Positions 6,682 through 11,799 of a stretch of 11,799 nt of DNA are shown one piece after another; the stretch's first letter is position 1, and each line of letters starts with the position of its first letter. A model generated the notes under the pieces. It saw only the letters and a program-made list of their open reading frames with translations, made no database searches and was not told the DNA's origin. This DNA is from an uncultured Eubacterium sp. (GTDB taxonomy: Bacteria > Bacillota > Clostridia > Peptostreptococcales > Anaerovoracaceae). The translations under genes were made by a program, and so were the position numbers. The stretch covers positions 1 through 11,799 of the forward strand of contig CAJJPZ010000063.1 of NCBI GenBank assembly GCA_905193765.1. The letters run 5' to 3'.

Positions 6682-7863
6682 ATGAAGAAGATAGCAGCCC
6701 TTGTAACGGCACTGATACTTGCCTTCACTGCAGCCGTCGGCATACATATGACTGCAGCGGGAGCGGTGGATCGCGGCGGTGTCATGTTCGATACATGGGT
6801 GGATAAATACAAGGACAAATCCTATGATGCAGTGGCGGCGAACATAAGCGACAGGACGGTGCTGTATATGGGATCATCGGAATTCCGTCACGGCAGGAGC
6901 AAACCGTCGCACCCTACGCAGATATTCAGGAAGAGCGGTAAGGAAGTGATGTGTATGGGATCCGCATACGACCAGTCGCTGTTCTTCGCAGTAGCGTCAG
7001 GCTCTTTCGCAAAGTCCATGGAGAACAGGAAAGCGGTCATACTGCTGTCGCCTTCATGGTTCACGAAAGGCGGCGTAAGCAAACAGGCCTTCGCCTCGAG
7101 TTTCTCTGAACGTCAGTATGTGGAGATGATCAGCAACAGAGATCTGCCTGAGCAGACCCGGAGAGATATATCTAAGCGTGTAAGGTCGCTGCTGTCCGGT
7201 CAGAAGGATATGCTGGGACAGGTGGAGACCGCAGACAGCATATATCTGGACGGGAACTGCAGCGCTGCCGGCAGAGCAGTCTTCGGACTGAGGCAGAAGT
7301 ATCTGGCGGAACGCGATCTCGTGAGTGTGGGGACCATGTGGTCCCTGTACAGGCACGGCAGGAAAGATAACGGGACAGACAAAACCGGCAGAACCGGCAA
7401 GGCCGGCAGGCAGGCGCCGGACTTCGGCAGGATGCTGGAAGAAGGATCGAAAAACGTTGCCGCAGTATCCACCAACAGGTTCAATATGATGGACAGATTC
7501 TATTCCAGCAAATTCAAGCCGGTACTGGTGTCCAAAAAGGATAGCAACATGGACAAGTCCTTTGAAAAGTCGCCTGAATACGGCGATCTTGCCCTGTTCC
7601 TGGATGTGTGCAGAGCGTCGGGGCTGAAAACCCTGGTGGTGCTGCAGCCAATAAACTGCAAGTGGTACGATTACACGGGATTCAAGCCGGAAAAACGGAA
7701 CATATCAGCAAAGGTCGGAGAAATCTGCAGCCGTTACGATAACACGGAATTTTACGACATGACTGACAAAGGTTATGAAAAAGGTTATTTTGAGGATAAT
7801 GTACATCCGAGTGAAAAAGGGTGGGCGATGATAAATGAAAAAGTTTACAGGTTTTTTGAATAA
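6682..7863 (+). CDS. dltD: D-alanylation protein DltD
   Basis: DltD is a membrane-anchored SGNH-like hydrolase on the outer face that works in the last steps of D-alanine transfer to lipoteichoic acid. The 393-residue protein begins with a signal anchor (about 4-28). The nucleophile motif is GSSEF with Ser66, and the other catalytic residues are in EDNVHPSEKGW (Asp372, His375). PSWF in the first third and LQPIN near 321-325 are also typical. A GGGAGAAG ribosome site in the end of dltC precedes the ATG by a few bases. A low-complexity insert at residues 235-243 comes from a 9-bp tandem repeat. The last 29 bases overlap the small dltX-like gene. Assignment is firm from motifs and context. Confidence 0.95.
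   Translation: MKKIAALVTALILAFTAAVGIHMTAAGAVDRGGVMFDTWVDKYKDKSYDAVAANISDRTVLYMGSSEFRHGRSKPSHPTQIFRKSGKEVMCMGSAYDQSLFFAVASGSFAKSMENRKAVILLSPSWFTKGGVSKQAFASSFSERQYVEMISNRDLPEQTRRDISKRVRSLLSGQKDMLGQVETADSIYLDGNCSAAGRAVFGLRQKYLAERDLVSVGTMWSLYRHGRKDNGTDKTGRTGKAGRQAPDFGRMLEEGSKNVAAVSTNRFNMMDRFYSSKFKPVLVSKKDSNMDKSFEKSPEYGDLALFLDVCRASGLKTLVVLQPINCKWYDYTGFKPEKRNISAKVGEICSRYDNTEFYDMTDKGYEKGYFEDNVHPSEKGWAMINEKVYRFFE
7384..7410 (+). repeat. Three-unit 9-bp tandem repeat inside dltD
   Basis: ACCGGCAGA, ACCGGCAAG and GCCGGCAGG follow one another in frame, encoding Thr-Gly-Arg, Thr-Gly-Lys, Ala-Gly-Arg (residues 235-243). The run lies in a charged, probably loop segment (about 226-245) and may vary in copy number between strains. 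Confidence 0.7.
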
Positions 7864-7996
7864 TATCATAAAGAAGACAGGAAAAGGATATATAATAACT
7901 GTTATAGTGATGTTCTTTTCTTTTATGGCGATATACGGATATCTCATGTTCGGCCATATCATGACTACGCCTGCATTCACCTATTCGGTGTTTTAG
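7835..7996 (+). CDS. dltX: DltX-like small membrane protein at the 3' end of the dlt operon
   Basis: A 53-codon gene overlaps the last 29 bases of dltD in the +1 frame and runs to a TAG at 7994-7996. The product starts MKKFTGFLNN, has a basic N-terminus (KKTGK at 13-17), one membrane segment at about 19-40, and ends FTYSVF. Known DltX proteins are about 50 residues, with a basic cytoplasmic end, one membrane helix and a conserved C-terminal motif of the form FIYxxF that acts with DltB and DltD outside the membrane; this C-terminus fits FxYxxF exactly. A purine-rich AAGGGTGGG (7817-7825) precedes the ATG. In most Bacillota dltX lies upstream of dltA, and none is found there here, so this gene would complete the set. 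The call rests on size, topology, C-terminal motif and place; the family is too short for certainty by eye. Confidence 0.8.
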   Translation: MKKFTGFLNNIIKKTGKGYIITVIVMFFSFMAIYGYLMFGHIMTTPAFTYSVF

Positions 7997-8037
7997 GAAA
8001 GCGGGAGCCGTCACAGCACAGCGATAAGAGAGGATCA

Positions 8038-8060
8038 CCGGACAGCGTCTGCTGTCCCGG
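8038..8060 (+). promoter_or_regulatory. Hairpin just upstream of the transporter ribosome site
   Basis: GGACAGC (8040-8046) pairs with GCTGTCC (8051-8057) across a GTCT loop; CC (8038-8039) can add to the stem with GG (8059-8060) over one bulged C. It lies directly before AAGGAGG, with no T-run, so it is not a normal terminator. It could dampen translation, protect the 3' end of dlt mRNA or mark a processing site. The remaining bases from 7997 show no clear promoter. Confidence 0.5.
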
Positions 8061-8070
8061 AAGGAGGAAA
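8061..8070 (+). promoter_or_regulatory. Strong ribosome binding site supporting a TTG start
   Basis: AAGGAGGAAA places GGAGG 8 bases before TTG 8076. The protein then begins MIQLKNVSKFYYS, the normal start of an ABC ATPase domain, so TTG is preferred over any internal ATG. Confidence 0.8.
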
Positions 8071-8075
8071 GTATC

Positions 8076-10304
8076 TTGATACAGCTTAAGAATGTATCGA
8101 AATTCTATTACAGCAAGGGGATGATCGCCAGCGGGATCTCGAAGATAAATCTCGAGTTCGGCATCGGAGAGTTCGTCGTGATAACCGGGGAATCCGGAAG
8201 CGGCAAATCCACACTGCTGAATGTCATATCGGGCCTCGACACATACGAGGAAGGCGAGATGTACATAAACGGCAGAGAGACGAGCCATTACCTTGCATCG
8301 GATTTCGAGGAATACAGGAAAAAGTACATAGGCAACATATTCCAGAGCTTCAATCTGGTGAACAGCTACACGGTATATCAGAACATAGAGCTGATCCTGC
8401 GTATAAACGGGTACCGCAAGGCAGATATGAAACAGCGCATAAGAAGCATTATAAAACGAGTGGGTCTGGAAGCCTATACAGGAACGAAAGTTTCAAAACT
8501 TTCAGGAGGGCAGAAACAGAGAGTAGCTATAGCACGTGCGCTTGCCAAGGATACTGATATTATTGTTGCAGATGAGCCTACAGGTAATCTGGACAGCAGG
8601 TCGGCACAGGGCATAGCGGCACTGCTCAGTGAGATATCCAGGGACAAGCTGGTCATCGTTGTGACACACAATTATGAACAGTTCGCACCATATGCCACGA
8701 GGCAGATCAGGATGCATGACGGCAAGGTGGCAGAGGACAATATCATCAGACGGACAGTACCGGTACAGCCTTCGGCGCATTCGGCTGCAGGCAGGATAAC
8801 GGTGGGAAGCAAACTGAGACTTGGAATGAGGAACACATTCAACATAGTCCACAAATTCATGCTGCTCCTGATAGTATTCATTTTCGTCGTCACGGCGGTA
8901 ACGGCACAGTACACTACGTACAGGAAGAGCGACGAAGAAACATCAAAGCTGGGGTATAACGATATATTCATGAACTACAGTCCGGAGAGGATCATTCTCA
9001 AGAAAAATGGCGGTTCGACGTTCAAGGCCACGGATTACAGGATCCTGAGGAACCTGGACAACATAAAGGATGTGGCAGCCAATGACATACTGCTGGACAG
9101 CAGCGTCTATCTCGAGGATAACAAGTCGGACTTCTATTATGACGCATATCCAAGGACCGCGGATGAATTCAGTGGCAAACTGGTACTGGGCAGGATGCCT
9201 GAAAAGAAAAACGAGGTCGTCCTTGCCGGTGTGGATGACGGAGACTACTTCAGCAAAGAAAATCTGGAGAAACTCGTGGACAGGACATTCAAGGTCTATG
9301 TAGGCGATGAAGACAACTACAAGATAAAGATAGTAGGCTTCGCGTACAAAAGCAATGACGGCAGCGAGTATGTGACGTCCGGTGACCTGTTCGTCACGAA
9401 AAAGCTGATGTCAGAGATGCGCAAGGGTATATACAGCGCCAACAGCACAGTGACTACCACTATAAACGGTAAGGCGCAGGAATATATGCATGACAGCAGC
9501 TACTACAAGATCATATCCAACAGCAATGTAGCGAAGGGCAGCGCCCTGATGACTGAAGAAGCCAACAATTTCTTCGAGAAATACGATGCCAAAGGAAAAG
9601 ACGTCACTATCACGGCTAAGAACATCTTCTACAGGAAGACCATCAGGCTGGTGATCGGAGATGTATATACCGAGAAGAACTTTACAGAGAAGACGGGAAA
9701 GAAAGACTTCGAGTATTACAACGGTGCAGTGTTCATCAACCCGTCGGATTACAGCAGGCTGTTCGCAAAGGGTAATTACCAGACATCGGTGTTCCTGAAA
9801 AGTGTGAAGGACGAGGATATGGAGCGGACTGAAGCAGCACTGGAGGATATGGGGTATACGATCCTGCCTCTTAAGGATCTGCTTGTCACATACGGCGGAG
9901 AGCTCCTGTCGATAGTGCAGGTACCCATGGTTATCATCGTTATAATCGCGCTGTTCTTCATCGCATACTTCGTGATAAGGCTGATACTGAGATCCAGGAC
10001 AGGCTACTTCAGCATACTCAGGATGCTGGGACTTTCCAGGAAAGATATCAGGAGGGTACTGGACATAGAAATGTTCACAGTGGTGAACATAGCCTTCGCT
10101 GTATTCCTGGCAGTGGTGATGCTGGCCCATTATCACATAATAAATGTGGAATACATATGGAGTCTCGCCGAGTATATGAGACCTGTGGATTACGTGCTGC
10201 TCTACGTGGTGGCGGCGGCCATGGCGTACCTCATATCCGGCAAGTTCATCAGGAGCATTTTCAGGAAGTCGGCTATGGGATCATTCAGAGAGGAGGGACG
10301 TTAA
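8076..10304 (+). CDS. ABC exporter subunit 1: ATPase fused to MacB-like permease
   Basis: The 742-residue protein has an N-terminal MacB/LolD-type ATPase: Walker A GESGSGKST (38-46), Q-loop IFQSFNLV (88-95), signature LSGGQ (142-146), Walker B DIIVADEPTGN (161-171, Glu167) and switch His198. A short linker leads to a membrane helix (about 260-279), a large extracytoplasmic domain (280-612) and three C-terminal helices (about 615-637, 665-688, 705-725) with the FtsX-type segment SILRMLGLSRKDIRRV (646-661). This is the four-helix MacB plan, which moves substrates mechanically rather than through a pore: peptides, lipoproteins or antimicrobials in known cases. It starts 79 bases after the dltX-like gene and its stop abuts the ATG of a second fused subunit, so the two probably form a heterodimer. 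Cotranscription with dlt is possible. The substrate is unknown. Confidence 0.92.
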   Translation: MIQLKNVSKFYYSKGMIASGISKINLEFGIGEFVVITGESGSGKSTLLNVISGLDTYEEGEMYINGRETSHYLASDFEEYRKKYIGNIFQSFNLVNSYTVYQNIELILRINGYRKADMKQRIRSIIKRVGLEAYTGTKVSKLSGGQKQRVAIARALAKDTDIIVADEPTGNLDSRSAQGIAALLSEISRDKLVIVVTHNYEQFAPYATRQIRMHDGKVAEDNIIRRTVPVQPSAHSAAGRITVGSKLRLGMRNTFNIVHKFMLLLIVFIFVVTAVTAQYTTYRKSDEETSKLGYNDIFMNYSPERIILKKNGGSTFKATDYRILRNLDNIKDVAANDILLDSSVYLEDNKSDFYYDAYPRTADEFSGKLVLGRMPEKKNEVVLAGVDDGDYFSKENLEKLVDRTFKVYVGDEDNYKIKIVGFAYKSNDGSEYVTSGDLFVTKKLMSEMRKGIYSANSTVTTTINGKAQEYMHDSSYYKIISNSNVAKGSALMTEEANNFFEKYDAKGKDVTITAKNIFYRKTIRLVIGDVYTEKNFTEKTGKKDFEYYNGAVFINPSDYSRLFAKGNYQTSVFLKSVKDEDMERTEAALEDMGYTILPLKDLLVTYGGELLSIVQVPMVIIVIIALFFIAYFVIRLILRSRTGYFSILRMLGLSRKDIRRVLDIEMFTVVNIAFAVFLAVVMLAHYHIINVEYIWSLAEYMRPVDYVLLYVVAAAMAYLISGKFIRSIFRKSAMGSFREEGR

Positions 10305-11799
10305 ATGGTAAGACTGGAGCATGTCAATAAATATTTCAACAGAAGACGGAAGAACGAGATCCATGTCATCAACGATACCTCCCTCACCTTCGACAGCAAG
10401 GGACTGGTGGCTTTCCTGGGGCCGAGCGGATGCGGCAAGACCACGCTGCTGAACGTTATCGGCGGCCTTGACAAGGTAAGCAAAGGTAAAGTTTTCATAA
10501 ACGGCCAGCGCATAACACGCAGACGCGCCGGCAGCATAGACAAGATAAGGAATCTGAACATTGGGTACATTTTCCAGAACTACAATCTCGTGGATAACAT
10601 GACTGTCTTCGACAACGTCGCAATAGCTCTAAAAATGGTAGGCGTAAAGGACAAGAAGGAGATCGCGGACAAAGTCAACTATGTCCTGGAACAGGTGGGC
10701 ATGTACAGATACAGGAACCGTTATGCTGATATGCTTTCAGGCGGTGAGCGGCAGCGGGTAGGCATAGCCAGAGCTCTGGTGAAGAATCCGGCGATAGTCA
10801 TAGCAGACGAGCCTACAGGCAACCTGGACAGCAGGAACACCCTGGAGGTCATGAACATAATAAAGTCCATCTCCAGAGACAGGCTGGTGATACTGGTCAC
10901 TCACGAGGAGAAGCTGGCAAGGTTCTATGCGTCGAGAGTCATCAGGATATCCGACGGCAAAGTGGTCTCCGACGAGGAAAACTCCGGTTCGGAGAACCTC
11001 GACTACCGCATAGACAACAGGATATACCTGAGGGACATCAGGGATCATAAGCGCCTGAAGACGGGAAATTACAATATAGACTTCTACAATGACAGCAACG
11101 AGGATGTCAATATGGATATCGTCGTCAGGAACGGCAATATATACATACGGACCAGAGACAACAGCAGACTTGAAGTCATAGACGACAATTCAAATATCGA
11201 ACTGATAGATGACAGATACAGGCAGATGACCCAGGGCGATCCGGCAGGAGACAGCTTCGACATCAACAGGCTTGCTGTGAAGGAAAAACGCAGATACAGA
11301 TCCATATTCAATCCGCTGACCATGGCAGCCAGCGGTTTCAGGACCGTGTTCAACTACAATATACTTAAGAAGATGCTGCTTATAGGATTTTTCATATCGG
11401 CGATCTTCATAACCTACGCCGGGAGCAATATTTTCGGCGTGCTGAGCATAGACGATAATGAATTCGTCACCACCGACAAGTCGTATCTCACCGTGGTGAG
11501 CAAAAACACCGATGTGGACAGATACGAGGAGCTGGAAAAGACCGACGGCGTTGAATATGTGATACCCGGCAGCGGCAATATCAGGCTGAGCATGCCGTAT
11601 GACAACTACTTCCAGACCATGAACTACAGTGCGACGATAAGCGGGATCATGTCTGATATAGACAAGCTGGGAAAATCCGATCTGCTGTACGGTAGACTGC
11701 CTGAGAACAGAAATGAGATCGTCGTGGACAAGATGATCATCGATACAATGGTGAAGAATGATGAGATAGTCAAAGAGGCCGGATACGGCAGCGCTGATA
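10305..11799 (+). CDS. ABC exporter subunit 2: ATPase-permease fusion with linker insert, 3' end missing
   Basis: The frame is open from ATG 10305 to the window end (498 codons), so the gene is cut by the border. The ATG follows the TAA of subunit 1 without a gap, with AGGAGGG (10291-10297) 7 bases upstream. The ATPase has Walker A GPSGCGKTT (39-47), Q-loop IFQNYNLV (89-96), LSGGE (144-148), Walker B AIVIADEPTGN (163-173) and switch His200. About 100 residues (228-335) then separate it from the first membrane helix (357-372); this linker is acidic and strand-rich (YNIDFYND, MDIVVRNGNIYIRT, RLEVIDDNSNIELIDD) and is absent from subunit 1. The start of an extracytoplasmic domain follows (YGRLPENRNEIVVD, 462-475, like LGRMPEKKNEVVL in subunit 1). 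Both ATPases keep their catalytic residues. It is likely a heterodimer partner of subunit 1. Confidence 0.92.
   Translation, partial: MVRLEHVNKYFNRRRKNEIHVINDTSLTFDSKGLVAFLGPSGCGKTTLLNVIGGLDKVSKGKVFINGQRITRRRAGSIDKIRNLNIGYIFQNYNLVDNMTVFDNVAIALKMVGVKDKKEIADKVNYVLEQVGMYRYRNRYADMLSGGERQRVGIARALVKNPAIVIADEPTGNLDSRNTLEVMNIIKSISRDRLVILVTHEEKLARFYASRVIRISDGKVVSDEENSGSENLDYRIDNRIYLRDIRDHKRLKTGNYNIDFYNDSNEDVNMDIVVRNGNIYIRTRDNSRLEVIDDNSNIELIDDRYRQMTQGDPAGDSFDINRLAVKEKRRYRSIFNPLTMAASGFRTVFNYNILKKMLLIGFFISAIFITYAGSNIFGVLSIDDNEFVTTDKSYLTVVSKNTDVDRYEELEKTDGVEYVIPGSGNIRLSMPYDNYFQTMNYSATISGIMSDIDKLGKSDLLYGRLPENRNEIVVDKMIIDTMVKNDEIVKEAGYGSAD

Noticed and set aside
9411..10136. Long open frame (241 codons) on the minus strand inside the first exporter gene
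   Set aside because: It lies opposite the permease domain, whose motifs are clear; the composition is that of an antisense shadow and there is no convincing ribosome site.
8076..11799. BceAB/VraDE-type peptide-sensing transporter
   Set aside because: Bce systems have a separate ATPase and one ten-helix permease with an adjacent two-component system. Subunit 1 is an ATPase fused to a four-helix permease, subunit 2 shows the same plan as far as it can be seen, and no sensor kinase is present.

Overview
The window reads as chromosomal DNA of a Gram-positive bacterium of the Bacillota, probably an anaerobic Clostridia-type organism. It carries a complete teichoic-acid D-alanylation (dlt) operon and a BlaI/M56 repressor-protease pair. 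GC is roughly even, and Arg (AGA/AGG) and Ile (ATA) codons are used heavily. The finer placement (for example Eubacteriales Family XIII-like) is only a guess. Nothing marks the window as a mobile island: I see no transposase, integrase, tRNA, rRNA or CRISPR.

Layout. Bases 1-698 (+) hold the 3' part of a secreted or phage-type CHAP-domain cell-wall hydrolase with a C-terminal SH3-like domain. Converging on it, on the minus strand, is a two-gene operon at 2253-722. It encodes a BlaI/MecI-family repressor and a sensor-less M56 (BlaR1/MecR1-type) membrane protease, overlapping by one base (TAATG). Its promoter has consensus -35 and -10 boxes with a 17-bp spacer and lies in a perfect 33-bp palindrome made of two TACA-N2-TGTA operators. 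Upstream on the same strand is a BaiN/HI0933-type FAD oxidoreductase (3586-2369) with a TTG start.

After a 205-base divergent spacer the dlt operon runs on the plus strand: dltA (3792), dltB (5243), dltC (6441), dltD (6682). The spacer contains an 18-bp perfect palindrome abutting a TATAAT box. A 53-codon gene at 7835-7996 overlaps the end of dltD and looks like dltX, the small membrane subunit that is normally encoded at the other end of the operon, upstream of dltA. Its short length and overlap make it easy to miss.

A 79-base spacer with a small hairpin leads into two adjoining genes, 8076-10304 and 10305-beyond 11799. Each encodes an ATPase domain fused to a MacB-like permease, probably the two halves of a heterodimeric ABC exporter. 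There is no convincing terminator between dlt and these genes.

Together the window is an envelope neighbourhood: wall hydrolysis, a proteolytically controlled repressor, D-alanylation of teichoic acids (resistance to cationic peptides) and an exporter pair. That these parts form one response is an inference from position only. The most notable points are the displaced dltX, the altered phosphopantetheine motif of DltC (Thr-Ser-Leu instead of Asp-Ser-Leu/Met/Phe), the textbook BlaI operator, the palindrome at the dlt promoter, and the beta-rich insert in the second transporter.
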